A stretch of DNA of 64,000 nt from Hyphochytrium catenoides (taxonomy: Eukaryota > Sar > Hyphochytriomycetes > Hyphochytriales > Hyphochytriaceae), in NCBI GenBank assembly GCA_900088475.1, contig FLMG01000154.1, positions 131,365-195,364 of the forward strand. Direction: 5' to 3'. The translations under genes and the position numbers were made by a program. The notes below the pieces were generated by a model. The model searched no databases. It was given only the letters and a program-made list of their open reading frames with translations, and was not told the origin of the DNA. This document shows, piece after piece, positions 11,979-27,208 of this stretch. Positions within the stretch are counted from its first letter, which is position 1. Every line of letters begins with the position of its first letter.

Positions 11979-14307
11979 TCACTCCACAATAATGTCATTA
12001 GAACAGATCTTCGTCGGTTGCAAGGACGCGTTGAGCTGCTGATACGCTGCGCTGACGGCGGTGTTGAGTTCTTCGATCCTATGCTCTAGTTGCAGGTAGA
12101 AATTACCTATACCTGACGTACGCTGAAGTGTGATATCCTGCACCTCCGCATTCTTCGCTAGTTCCTTACCCATCTCATGATAGGCGCGGGATTGAGCAAG
12201 ATGAGCTTGCTCGTCGAATGTAATGCTAAGATTTAGACAGGCTCGAGCCTGCCCTACACGGCTCGTTGTCTCTCTTGACAGCCGCAGATCATTCATGTGA
12301 AAGCGAATTGCGTCCTCGTATTGTGCCATTTTACGGTGGATGTTGCCGATGTTTGCACAGCATCGCGCTTGGAGGTCTTTATCCTTCAAGGCAATAGATA
12401 GGTGAAGAGCAGCTTCTTGAAATCGTTTGGCACTCTCCAAGTCCCCCGTGTGGAAAAAGATGACGCCCAAGGCCTTCAAAGATCGTCCCTCCACTGCCCT
12501 GTCCTGGCACCTCCGCGCGAGTTCAATCGCACTTTTCTGGCTCTCAAGTGCCTCATTCACTTTGTTTTGCTGTTTCTGACAGATACCTATATAGTGCCGT
12601 GCTAGCGCAACAAGGGGCCAGTGCTTTATCTCTGTCGCTTTCTCCGCGACTTCTTCAAAGTACCGCTGCGCCACATCATACTCCCGATAGAGCAGCAGAC
12701 TATGAGCTCCCCGCACTAACGACGTAGCGACTTCCCGATAGGCCGGCCCTGGTTCCGTGGCCGCTATGGAGGTTATAAAGACAGCACCCTCTTCCTGGCC
12801 CGCCATAGGTAACTGTGGCCTGCTTTCTTCGTCCATCTTAAGAGGCTTCGAGATCATGGGAAAATGTTGACCAACGGGTCGAGGATCTGCCGCGGTCGCC
12901 CGTTTCTGGAGTTCTCTTAAGGTTGACAGCGAAACAGTCTTTTGCGGCTCTTGGACTCTGGGTAAACGCGAGACAAGATTAGACCATATACTACCCTAGA
13001 ACGTTTTTCTCTGTTCTCCCTCGTTTTATTCCCTGGAGGGCTACGTATACCTTCTACCCTTGCCAAGCACTGAATCTGAGCCTCGGCGTTAGACAAAGTA
13101 TATACTTGTCACAACACAGAGCACACGCAGAGCTATTCCCTCTCTACACCTTGTCACCAGAGGTCTTTCTTGCTCTCCTACCTCTGTCCTTCAGCTACTG
13201 AAGCTGTTGCAGGGCGAGTAAGCTTTCCGGGAGAGGGTAGTAAAGATTCAGGCGTCGTGCTAAGCTTCAGCCCTGGAATCTGTCTTCGGTGGCTAGGTCG
13301 AGGTCCGTCCGACGATATCGGCCGACCACGGTCCATCGTGGGATCTATGGCATCGGGAAAGTCTTTGTTGGGCTGCACTCCTCGTTCATATGATGTAAAG
13401 CCTAGAGTTTTGCTCGGGCGCCCACTCTGAATGTGCCTGTCATCTCGCTTTTCTGCAATGGGCCTATCGATGGCAGAAGATGACCTCAGCTGCAAGTCTG
13501 TCGGAATGCCTATCTGTTTCTGAATCTCTACAAATTCTAGCTCCTCTTGAGAGGTCAGCGAGCTGGAGCTGAAGCCCGTAAGGCTTCTCTGAAGAGAAGC
13601 CCGCTTTCCAGATGGAGATCCAGATCCAGAAACTGCTGTTAATGTGGCGGCAGTGATCGGCCTCCGTTCTGCATGTTCAGATTCTGCACGCACTGAACTG
13701 ACGTCTCCTTGACTTAGCTTTTTGTGCGAACCTTCGGAGCCAGAGGAGTCTAGCGAGGCCTTCCGGTCAGGAGATGTGGCCCCTTGCGCTCTGCTACTCA
13801 ATACCGAAGTGGCTGGCCGGCGGTTCTCGTTGTGCTTTTGGACCTGCATGTTTCAAACAGGTTAAGCTAAAGCCCAGAGACGTGGTTATGTCCTCAGAAA
13901 GGAAATAGGGCCGTAAGGATTCAAAGTCGATAAGGAGAGAAGATAAAGCGAAGACAGAGACCACCGGGTACGGATGATAGGTAACCCTATATAGTCAGGT
14001 GCCAGGTAATGAAGTCAGTTTTTCCAGCAAAGCATAGGATCCAGAGGTAATGGGGAAGAGTGATGGAGGTGGAAAAGGTAATGAGCTCCAGCCAGAGTTG
14101 AGCACGAGGAGAAGGAAGGAGAGAGAGAGAGAGGCGCTCTACGGGACAGCTTACAGTCCTTGCGATGTCCCGCTCAATCTTGGCCAGAAGTCCTTTCCGG
14201 GATTGATGAAGCCCTGCATTTCTGCACTTCTTCATCCCTGTGTTCACGGCTTCATAGTTCAAGTAGTGAACTGACCCCGCGGCAGGTCTGCTCTTCGGGT
14301 CTGCCAT
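11979..14307 (-). CDS. Tetratricopeptide-repeat protein with a long disordered N-terminal half
   Basis: Three exons join in phase: 14307-14155, 13843-13182 and 12957-11979, giving 597 residues. Residues 1-51 are basic (MADPKSRPAAGSVHYLNYEA). About 52-270 is Ser/Pro/Arg-rich and probably disordered. The C-terminal half carries at least five TPR helices pairs, such as EYDVAQRYFEEVAEKATEI, ALARHYIGICQKQQNKVNEA, GDLESAKRFQEAALHL and AQYEDAIRFHMNDLRLSRET. The spacing and the Asn/Gly-rich repeat turns are like LGN/GPSM2 and TTC29-type proteins, which work as scaffolds in polarity or in ciliary axonemes. The ciliary neighbours make an axonemal role attractive, but that is inference. It ends tail to tail with the ankyrin gene, 71 bases away. 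Confidence 0.8.
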
Positions 14308-14904
14308 TGCGCTAGAGCTCTCCTTGGCACTGATATCCTTTCAGGTCGTGCCGCCTTCTATCGCTCCTGAGGTCTGTTACCTGACAGCGAGTTATTGATG
14401 GTTGGCGTTTGGATCATAGTTACTCGGCTCTGAGCCTGGTGACCTAGCTCTCGCCCACCGTCAGCATTTTCCCACAGGGGACTCCACCACTTCCACGACA
14501 TAGACTATCAACCGGAGAGCTTCAGGGAGGAATCCTCACAAGTCCATTGATGCGCAAATAGACTCTAGAGAAGTGGCAGGTAGGAGGGCCTGACACCTCC
14601 AGGACAAAAGCCCCCACACCCAACCCTTAGAACCAAGGCTGAGAAGGACCGCAGAAGAGCTTTCATCCAAGGAAGCGGAGGACACGAACAGAGGGAGAGG
14701 GAGAAAGAGAGGCGCAAGGCCCGAGAGCTTCGTAGGAACCAGGAGAAGAAATGGCAAAGGAGGAATAAAAGAGAAGAGAAGGCGATGCGAGACAAGCCAT
14801 ACCGCAACTCTTCTGCGTATGGACGACAGGTGATGCCAGAGGGAAGAGAGAGTTGAAGAGAGAGAGAGTTGAAGAGAGAGAGAGTTGAAGAGACCGAGAG
14901 ATGA

Positions 14905-14935
<31 letters not shown>

Positions 14936-15600
14936 GAGAACTGAGAAGCGAGAGAGAGAGAGAGCAGCGAGCGAGAGAGAGAGAGGATTGAAGAGACAGA
15001 GCTAGAAAGACAGAGCTAGAGAGAGAGAGCCTAGCCAGACAGAGAGAGATAAGAGAGAGAGAGAGAGTGAGAGAACGAACGAGAGCGAGAAAGAGAGATG
15101 CTGAGGAAGAGAGAGCAATGCTTGATAATTGCAGGTGTTCAATGACAGGGAACAGGCCCCAGGAGGCAGGAGAGGAAGCTGAGCTGATGGAAGGCAAATA
15201 ACCGACGTAGAAACACAACTATACAATTCCAGAATTGTCCTTTTTACATTTTCAGTGCCTTTCCAGCTCGTACAGAACAGGTTGGATATATATGCAGACA
15301 GTGTTCCTGATCAGTCCAACCTATCGTCCCTATCTAGAATATACTTGTCTTAGCTGAATGGGTGGGAGACAGGGGAGTGCTATTGAAAGATTATTACTAA
15401 AGGCAGGACCTGTATTAATAAGCGGAGGTCTTAGTACTATTACTGCCTTCCCTCGCCGCCACTCTTTCCGCGGCGCTACTTTCTTCGTCTCTGGCAGCTG
15501 GAGCTCCGCCATCGGGATCTGCGTCTCTAATTACCTCTCCCATTGCTGTCATTGCAAACTGCTGAACAGAGTCTTTCAGTCTCTATCAGCAACAGGAACG
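14308..15600. repeat. Spacer with GA-rich tracts upstream of the TPR gene and eL39
   Basis: 14838-15110 holds imperfect (GA)n with interspersed GTTGAAGAGA units on the plus strand. The spacer separates the divergent TPR gene (-) and eL39 (+), so both promoters must lie in it or close by. I see no convincing gene; the open frames are Ser/Leu or Arg/Glu shadows of the repeat. Confidence 0.6.
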
Positions 15601-16055
15601 ATGGTAAGTGTGAGGGTGTTCATTCTTCTCTCCTGGACTGTGTCTAGACTTCTTTCATTATCCGAGGTTTGTTATAGTGTGGAGTGTGGCCAGTTGCTGA
15701 AACTGTCCCCTACTTGTTGACTTCCATTGAAATTCCTCGCGCTTGTGGAGGAGAGGCAGCTCTCTTCTCCGAAGTAATATTTTAATGGCGGAGTGAGCTA
15801 TGGTTGAAGGTGCTTATTTCCTTTATGCCTTATTCCTATACTAGCCGTCCCACAAGACCTTCAAGATCAAGCGTGTTCTTGCTAAGAAGCAGAAGCAGAA
15901 CAGACCAATCCCCCAATGGATTCGGCTGCGCACTGATAACCGCATCAGGTAGGGACTGTCTGTCTTTAATGGGCGGAGGACGATTAAATTCTCATAAATT
16001 GTTCAGGTACAATGCTAAGCGCCGCCACTGGCGCAGAACCAAGCTCCGCATCTAA
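15601..16055 (+). CDS. RPL39: Large-subunit ribosomal protein eL39
   Basis: Three coding exons: 15601-15603 (the ATG alone), 15845-15948 and 16007-16055. The spliced product is [17 protein letters not shown]... through [14 protein letters not shown] to [15 protein letters not shown], 51 residues, the normal length. The conserved [10 protein letters not shown] and RRHWRRTK stretches identify it. eL39 lines the peptide exit tunnel of the 60S subunit. The first intron (15604-15844) begins directly after the start codon with GTAAGT and ends TACTAG; the second ends TTCAG. Introns near the start codon are common in ribosomal protein genes. Confidence 0.96.
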
Positions 16056-16492
16056 GCGAAGCATGGCTACGGCCTTTCGTGGCCTTACCTTGGCTTTAGG
16101 GAAAGGGAGAGTCATGCAGCATACGGACACAGAAGGATAACATTGACAGCAATCTAACTCCAGACTTTATCCTTCTGAGCTTGTCCTCCTTGTATTCGGC
16201 TTCGTACGTTGAGTGAGTGAAGCTATGGCGATGGGAGTGCACCAGGGTATCAAAGGGTGTGCAATTATTGGGGGCGTAGGAAGGGACAGGAGATAGGGAG
16301 ACAAGGTATGTCTTTGCAAGAGTGAGACTCTTCGCATAGCAATGTAAGGGGTGGTAAGGCTGGTCATCAAAACAGCCAGATTAAGCTTGAGACGGTAAGT
16401 ATATACCAGAGGTTGTCTAGTGCCAGGCCCTCGTCAGGGTCATAGAGTGCGGGTCAATAGAGGAGAGGGGCCATTTTCCTTGTTATGATGTA
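16056..16492. other. Spacer between convergent eL39 and the hydrolase
   Basis: This stretch holds the 3' untranslated parts of two convergent genes. I see no coding segment or other structure that I can support. Confidence 0.6.
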
Positions 16493-18765
16493 TCATCGTG
16501 GGTCAAAGCTAGTGCTGAGAAGCGAAAAGAGACCGTCGGGATTATCGACATGAACCCAGTGGCCTGCGTTCTTTAAGTCATAGAGATGTAGTGATCGGCC
16601 GCGAGTTGGAAGTGTCTCAAGCTTGAGAGCCTCCTCTCTCTGCCATGCCTTGTTCCTTTCAGCTCGTACGATGTGAATATGGGAGGACTGAAGGTCTTGT
16701 TTGAGGAGCGGGAGATAGTCTTGCGCTGCATAGTCGTCAAGCAACTGGTCGAGGATGTTGATGTCCAATTTCCAGTGATATTTGCCATCTTTCTCCCTAG
16801 TGACCAACAAGGATAGTGAAGAATGTGGGATTAGGGAGGGTGCTAGAGATCAAGATTGCTCATCAGCATAGAGAACGGTACGATGAAATAAACGCAAGTA
16901 CTGAGCCCGTAACGTCTCTCTTCCTATTCTCTGCTCCCTGGACTGCCTGCTCCGCTCGTCGATCTATCTCCTTCTCCTTCGCGTCAATTTACCTTCTGAG
17001 GTTCGTTGTCATCCAGTTGGCTACGCCACGAGAAGTTCCCTTATCTAGAAAGTAGCTAATGATCTCCTCCCTGGAGTTCGCTGGCTGTGGCCTCTCCTTC
17101 AGCGCGCTGAGTACCTGCACGATGGACTCGCCGTTGTCGTCGGCGTAAGTTTCCAAATTGTTTATTGTTCCTTTGCATGAGGTACAGAGACGACGAGGTC
17201 GGGACGGCTTAGAGGAGGATGAGCAACAGCAGGGCAAGGAGCCAAGAATACTTAAAAAACCCTTACGAATCAGGCCTCCGCACCAAAGAGACATTCTAGA
17301 GCACACGAGGACGAGAGACAACGGAGCAATCACGGCGAAATGAGACTTTGTTATGGCGCTGGAAGGTGCCGCAGACCTGGTGCTGAATCCAGAACCCAAA
17401 CATGCCGGGGAACATCTTTGTCTCTGTCGAGGGTTTGTTGCAAATACTCTAGCGCTACCTTTCCTCCAAAGGAATGGCCGATAATGATCTTTGGTGCAAG
17501 ATGGAGATGGTTTACCAAGGCACTAGATGGATATAGAGCGAAGAGAGCCTGTGTGAGAGAGGATGATGGTAGACTTGGCTTCAGCAGACTCAGGAGGACG
17601 ATGCTTTATGAAGGCGAATTCGCAGGTCTGACAAGGAAGCTTCTTGAGAGGATCAAGCAGGGAGAGAGAGAGAGATGAGAGCACGACTATTAAGGGTAGG
17701 GAGAAAACGAAAGGCAAAGAGACAGAGAGAGAGGGCAGCAGAGAGAGAGAGAGGGCGTGAAAGATCGGCAAAATGAGAGAGGGACGAGGGAGACAAGTAG
17801 GGGATGGACCCGGTCTCCAGACTAGCAGACCGAGACAGAGGACACATCGTGTGCGCATGGTCCGTACAATATATCGCTGGCGCAGGCTGCTATAGTATGC
17901 GGCGGATGCATTGATGAAGAGCTTCCATGGCCTGACATATTACAGCGTGTTATAGCAGAAGGAAGGAGGAAAGTTTCGGCAGCGTCTTACCCCGATGGTC
18001 GAGCAGCACAATCTTCCAGTCAGGATGCTCATCGACCAGCCTTGATGGACGAGGGCAGCGAACGAGAAAAGAGAGAAAAAATGAGAGAGTTATAAGCCTG
18101 ATCTAACAGGGAGAAACACAGCTAAGGAGTAGTCAAGATGACAGCAAGGATGCCCCCAACGAAGGAGACAGACATGAGAGGCGCCTAATCTAGGAGGAGA
18201 GAGCAGTAACAGCTTGTGTCAAGCGCTTCAACAGGCGGCAACGAGAGGTAATCAGTGGGACCTTTTGGCGAATCCTCGCCAGTTCTGCTTGCTTCCTGAA
18301 TAGAACACAGGCTTAGGAGGCAGTAATGCTAAATTCCTGAAGGGCTACGCTAAGGACAGCCCTCATGGTGCTCCGCTGGATGGCGCTCTCTCGCTCTCTC
18401 CCTGGTGTCTCTGTTCACTTTTCATCAGCACTCCTAGATTTGGCTCCGTATCTCTGTCTTTCTCTTTGTCCCAGGCCCTCTTTCTTTGTCATGAACGCGG
18501 GTCCTATCTGTCCGCCCGCCTGACTATCTACACTAGTGCTCTTACCTGCGATACCGTGAAGGATGACAGCAGAGTTTAGAGGATTACCCCGTGCTTCTTT
18601 CGAGACGATGAGTTCATAACCGAGCTCTCCTGCACTTCCGGCTTTTGTCCGGAGCCATCTGACTGGGGATGCGCGGCTTCGCAGCGTGCTCCTTCCAGGG
18701 CCAAAGGCTCTAGCTCTGACGGCAAATCGTGCCAACGAGACCTGATAGATTGGCGGCCAACGCAT
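16493..18765 (-). CDS. ABHD11-type alpha/beta hydrolase
   Basis: Seven exons join in one frame: 18765-18546, 18295-18262, 18040-17991, 17931-17868, 17522-17377, 17170-16993, 16796-16493, giving about 331 residues. After a basic leader of about 60 residues that could target mitochondria come HGIAGSKQNWRGFAKR (oxyanion region), WKIVLLDHRGHGSS, the nucleophile elbow IIIGHSFGGKVALEYL with the catalytic Ser, VWVLDSAPG, and the catalytic His in NAGHWVHVDNP. This order is characteristic of ABHD11/YbfF-like esterases; ABHD11 in animals is mitochondrial and protects 2-oxoglutarate dehydrogenase lipoylation. The donor of exon 2 (GTCCCA) is a poor match to consensus, yet the frame and the family both need it. 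The substrate is not deducible. Confidence 0.9.
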
Positions 18766-19445
18766 TGCTATCTAGGGAGGCGAGACATCCCCATATGTCC
18801 TTGATCTCTCCGTCTTCTTACAAGTATGAGACTCCGGGAGCTCCCACACTCCTACTGACTCCAGGTCAGGGATAGAATTGATATGCAAGCATTCTTACTG
18901 AGCGGTGAGGACTAAGGGAACACGGACGGACACAGCCCGTGCAATAGAGAGAGACAGAGAGACTAGGGAGAGAGAGAGAATGAAGGGGGAATGTGTGAGT
19001 GACACAGAGAGGGAGAGAGAGAGAGGAGAAGAGGGAGAGAGAGAGAGGAAGAGGGAGAGAGTGGAAGAGGGAGAGGAAGAGGGAGAGAGAGAGGAAGAGG
19101 GAGAGAGGAGGGAGAGGAAGAGCGAGAGAGAGAGGAAGAGGGAGAGGAAGGGGGAGAGAGAGAGGAAGAGGGAGAGGAAGGGGGAGAGAGCGAGGAAGAG
19201 GGAGAGAGAGAGAGAGAGGGAGAGAGATATTCTGTCATGCTGACAGCCTTGGTCAAAGATGATAAGAATCCTAACCCATCAGTACTTGTACCAGAGCGGG
19301 TGCTTTAAGTCAAGTGGACTTACCTAGGAGATAAAGGGGACCATAACTATAAAGACTCTATGCTACCTCTTCTTAGTGTCCCGGTCCCTGTTGTCAGGTT
19401 TTTCAAACGGACGCAAAGTGAGTTACTGATGGCATGCTAGGGAGA

Positions 19446-19503
<58 letters not shown>

Positions 19504-19832
19504 GGAGAGGGAGGGAGGGAGAGAGAGAGAGACAGCAGAGGACATTGGTCCTCCCTCCTTCCATCATCAGAGGGCACAGAGACTGCCAGATTGGCCCTGA
19601 GCGCCTGCTTCCCCAGACCTTTCTTGACAACGTCTACGGCCGTTCTCTGTTCTTCCAAGGACTGTCCTGAGTGAGGAGGCCCCAGAACGAGAGAGAAAGA
19701 GAGAGAGAGAGCTTGAAAGATATAGACAAAGGGCCAGAGACGGAGAAGAGTGTGAGAAGGGGAAGAGAAAGGGAAGAAGTAAGCTTGCAAAGCGAAGACC
19801 CCCGAGAGAGAGATGGTCAGTCCCTGAGAGAG
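18766..19832. repeat. Divergent spacer with two long GA microsatellites
   Basis: 18945-19230 is an imperfect (GA)n/GGAAGAGGGAGA array. 19448-19513 is an almost pure (GA)n followed by GGGA units. They sit between the hydrolase (-) and the adenylate kinase gene (+). The Arg/Glu-only and Ser/Leu-only open frames across them arise from the repeat and are not genes. Confidence 0.8.
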
Positions 19833-22800
19833 ATGGAGGATAAGCTTGTGATCGTTGGCATTGACGGCGCCATCGGGCATCATGTCGCCCTGCAGCTCCA
19901 AGCCAGAGCGGCAGCGCAGGGCAGCTCCCTGGCGATCGTAGGCGCCACTTTCCCAGTAAACAGTGGCGCCTCCACCAGTACTTCCTCTCTGTTCAAAGAG
20001 CTACAACGCTCTGAGTCTCTCTCTATCTCTCAGCTCGGCCTGGAGGACAGTGGCAGACTCAAGCAGGAGCTGGAGGAGGCCAGTAAACTTCTTCTCTTCG
20101 TCCGAGACAATGACGGTGAGTTGGGATGGACTCCCTTATTCTTTTTAAAGGTGTTAACGCCGGAGGAACTGCCGCTATGTCTCTCATAAAAGTTGTCAGA
20201 GGCTTACCTTGCTAATGTGGACAAACAGTTTTCCTCATTCTTTTTCTTCTTTTTTCTTTTTTTTTTAAATCTCTCTCNNNNNNNNNNNNNNNNNNNNNNN
20301 NNNNTCTCTCTCTCCCCCTCTGTGTCTGTCTGTCTCTCTTTCCCTCTCTTTCTTTCTCTGTCCCTCTCGCTTTGGCTCTCTCTCGGTTTCTCTTATAGAG
20401 GCACTATCGGCTCGTGGCTATCAACCTACCCTACTAGTTCTACATTTCCCCCTCTTCCCCCCTCCTCGCCATCCTCTCTTCGTTGAAAAGAATGTTCTCC
20501 CCACTCTTGACTGAGTTTTCCCTGCGCAGAGGCAGCGATCGCGTTAGAGGTGATATCACTTCTAGAGGGCCAGATCAGTCTAAGGCCGGACTTCTTCGCC
20601 GTCTGTGTCTCTTCGCTCTTCACTTGGGCGTCTAACGGTCCTTCCCCATCCATCACGCAAGGGAACTCTGTCCAGACAACTTCTTCGCCCTCTGAACTGA
20701 CTGCAGAAGAAGCTGTCTCTCTTCCATCTCTTTCTGCGGAAGAAAAGAAGGGAAATGAAGAGAGCTTGAGATACAGGGAGAAAGACTATGAGAACAGGCT
20801 CTGTACGGCGCGGTTACGGCCTATTCTGCAGCTAGAGCGCCGATTAGACAGGCTTGAAGCTCACAAGGTGCTGAAGAAGACTATTATTGGAGTGGGACAT
20901 GTATACGGCCGAGTAGGGCTCGCCTTCGATGAGGAGATAAGGTAAGAAGAGCTCACTTCTCTACTTTCTCTAGCTCATAGTCAAGGCAATTGATTCGTAG
21001 TTGCTCTACTATTACGTTCTTCTCCACTTGCCTCTCCGTTTACTTGCCTTTCCGTTTACCTGCGCCGTCTTAGCTCTTTCACTCTCAACGGATTGAGCAG
21101 GCTCTTCCTCTTGGTATTCTAGGGGCACTTTGCCCTGTCTCAGCTGCTGGTGATGCGATCTTCAACTTAGTTCCCCTCTCTCTCGTCTCCTGTAGAAAAG
21201 CTCTAGAGAGCGAGCCAGGAGATGGGCTGGAGGTCCCGGCTTACCTCTCTGCAGAAGGGGAGAACTTCCTCCCCCTAATCCACTGCGATGATCTCTCCTC
21301 TCTTCTGTGGCATACTCTCTGTCAGAGAAGCGAGGATGAGGGAGACTTATGCAGAGGGACTCGGTACATTGTAGCCACTGAACGTCCCCAACAGAAGCTC
21401 ATCGATATTGTGAGAGGTATCAGCATGACCTTCGCGACAGGAGAAGTTAGGATGGCAGACCAGAAGGAGGCGGAGATAAAGTTCCTCAGCGATCCGAAGT
21501 TCCTCTCATATCAGCCCAACCTTAGCTTTGACATGACACAGAGTGCAATGGAAAAGGTTAAGGACCTTGAAGAGAGAGAAGGAAGAGGCCTTGTGGCTTA
21601 TGAGAAAGGGCTAGGCGGGAGCTCCCAGAGAGTGAGGGAAGTATACCTCCAGTCTCTAGGACTCCGAGTCTCTAACATTATGTTCGTGGTGGATCCCCAG
21701 GCAAAGGTGATTGGCATTTGTGGGACAACCCAGCCGCAGAAAGAGCCTCCGGCTCCTTGCTTTTGTCATACTTTGTTCGCGCTTCCTGCCTTTATAACTC
21801 TCTGTCTGTTGTCTCTCTGTCAGTCTCTCTCTCACACTCTCTCTGTCTCTCTTTTCTTTTCTTTCTTTTTCTTCTTGCTTTTCTCTCTTTCTCTCTCTCT
21901 CTCCCATCACTTCTGCTCGTTTATTCTGCCCAGTAACCCATTACTTGTTCTTCACTCTAATTTTCTCTTACAATTCTCCTCTGTTAGGCAAAGCATTTTG
22001 CTTCCCGCCTTAGCCAGAGCCACGGTATTCCCCTTGTAACTCTCCGCCAGTGTATCGCATATGTTAACGCTCAGCCAGCAGCGAACGAAGCTGCTGCGAC
22101 CCTCCAGAAAGACACAAAGCCTCTCGCCCTTCCAGAAAACGGTCCTCTTCCCGCCCTCTCGCCTGAGCTGCAGGCCCGGGTCATCAGCTTTTACCTCTGC
22201 TCCTCTCCCCGCTATCGTACTCTGGGATATATACTGCACGAGGTTCAGGCAGAGCAAGAGCACCTGCGGCAGCTCTTGATGACCTTAGGCCAGCATCAGG
22301 ACAGACAGGAGCAGGCAGCCTCTGCCTCGGCTCCGTCTCCCCTGTCTCCTACGCCCCTTCAACCCTCTGACGTCGCTCGTCCTCAGTCTACTTCTCCTCC
22401 TGATTCCCAATCTCCCTTGAGAGTCACACACCTCTTCTACTGCCTCGCAGAGGACTCGAAGATCGCCACAGGGTGGGCGCAGCCAGCATTCAGCGTCATA
22501 GAAGTGGTTGTGAGACCAGCTAACCCTGTGGCTACTGCTGCCCACAGTGCGGTGCTTGGCGCTGTTCTTCAGGACACTAGGCGAAGTGTGTTTTCTTCCT
22601 TAGCTCCTTCAGTTGTGCACACGGAGGCTGAGGAAAGGGAAGATGAAGATCCGATGCTCCCGGAGGATAAGGAGACAGAGGTGCGGATGCCGAGTCGGGA
22701 GGACCTGGAGCGATTGATAGCGGTAAGACATTGCCTCTGCTTTTGAAGCTTTGTGGTCAGACTTTTTACTTCCTTTCTCTCCCATGTGTCTTCCTTCTCT

Positions 22801-23389
22801 CACCTTTCCGGATACTCAGGAGGAGAGGCAGCTGCTTCTGTCTCGCAGTCAAGAAACCCGGAAGTACCTAAACGCCCGGGTGATGCCGTACGTGATGAGA
22901 GGATTGTTAGAAATTGTCAAGCTCCAGCCTGACGACCCTATGGAACGCTTGGTAGGCGCTCAAAGTCATGGAAGATAGTCTATCTTCTTTTCCTCAACAA
23001 GCTGTCGTTCACTTTCGAAGCGGAGAACATAGGGTCTTCTGCTCCATCTCTGCCTCCTTGTGTCTCTCTTCCTGCACCGTCTTCCCTTGCTCTCGCAACT
23101 CCCACCGTGCTCATCCCTCACGTATCTAGTCCCTTTCCATGGTGACTGCCTGTATCGTCTCAAGTGCCTAAGCGGCCATCGCCTCATTCAGACTGTGGGC
23201 CGCATTGCAAGCTGCCACAACAATCTCTCTCTGTCTCTCTCCATCTTATATACGCTCTTCATTGTGCTCAAGGTTCCATTATTGCAGGCCTCTTTCCTAC
23301 GAGAAGAGTCTGCAAGACTTGCCCAGGCAGAGGAGGTTCCGGTTGAGGAAGAGAGTCCAAGAGAGATTGACCGCTGCACTGAGAGCTGA
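19833..23389 (+). CDS. AK7: Adenylate kinase 7-like ciliary protein (NAD-fold N-terminus, kinase region, DPY-30 motif)
   Basis: Six exons: 19833-20115, 20530-20941, 21196-21706, 21988-22722, 22820-22951, 23288-23389. The N-terminus is a Rossmann-like fold (KLVIVGIDGAIGHHVALQL), continuing with TIIGVGHVYGRVGLAFDEEI and LPLIHCDDLSSLLWHTLC as in the epimerase-like half of AK7. Next is a kinase-like part (AKHFASRLSQSHGIPLVTLR...). The C-terminus has YLNARVMPYVMRGLLEIVKL then QPDDPMERL-ASFLREES, the DPY-30 dimerisation motif. AK7 supplies adenine nucleotide balance in motile cilia. Oddity: the expected GxPxxGK(S/T) P-loop just before AKHF is not seen; see the finding. A 27-base N gap lies in intron 1, and introns are CT-rich. 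Confidence 0.87.
20278..20304. other. Assembly gap in a CT tract
   Basis: A run of 27 N sits inside a pyrimidine-rich intron of the adenylate kinase gene, flanked on both sides by TCTCTC repeats. The true repeat length is unknown. No exon seems interrupted. Confidence 0.95.
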
Positions 23390-23637
23390 TAGCATGGTAA
23401 AAGACTGGCATTATCCTAAGAATAAGATGATCTCCGTACAGAACTATGACGAGTCAAACAGTGATGGGTGTAAACCTATGAAGGCATTCTTTGCCGACGC
23501 TAGAAGAAAAGAGTTAAATAACGGAGAGGAGGAGTAAGAGGCTGACGCTATTGACAATTGAGAAGGAAAGGTACGCAATACAGCAGAGGATGGTAGAGGA
23601 AGGCGTCAGGTCGCAGCGCCTTTGGCTAGTACTGGCG

Positions 23638-27208
<3,571 letters not shown>

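Noticed and set aside
18905-19262. Arg/Glu-rich and Ser/Pro-rich frames on both strands
   Set aside because: They come from the GA microsatellite array, where stops are absent because of base composition.
19671-19832. Upstream in-frame extension of the adenylate kinase gene
   Set aside because: It is a charged Arg/Glu stretch produced by GA repeats; the ATG at 19833 starts directly before the conserved Rossmann-like strand.
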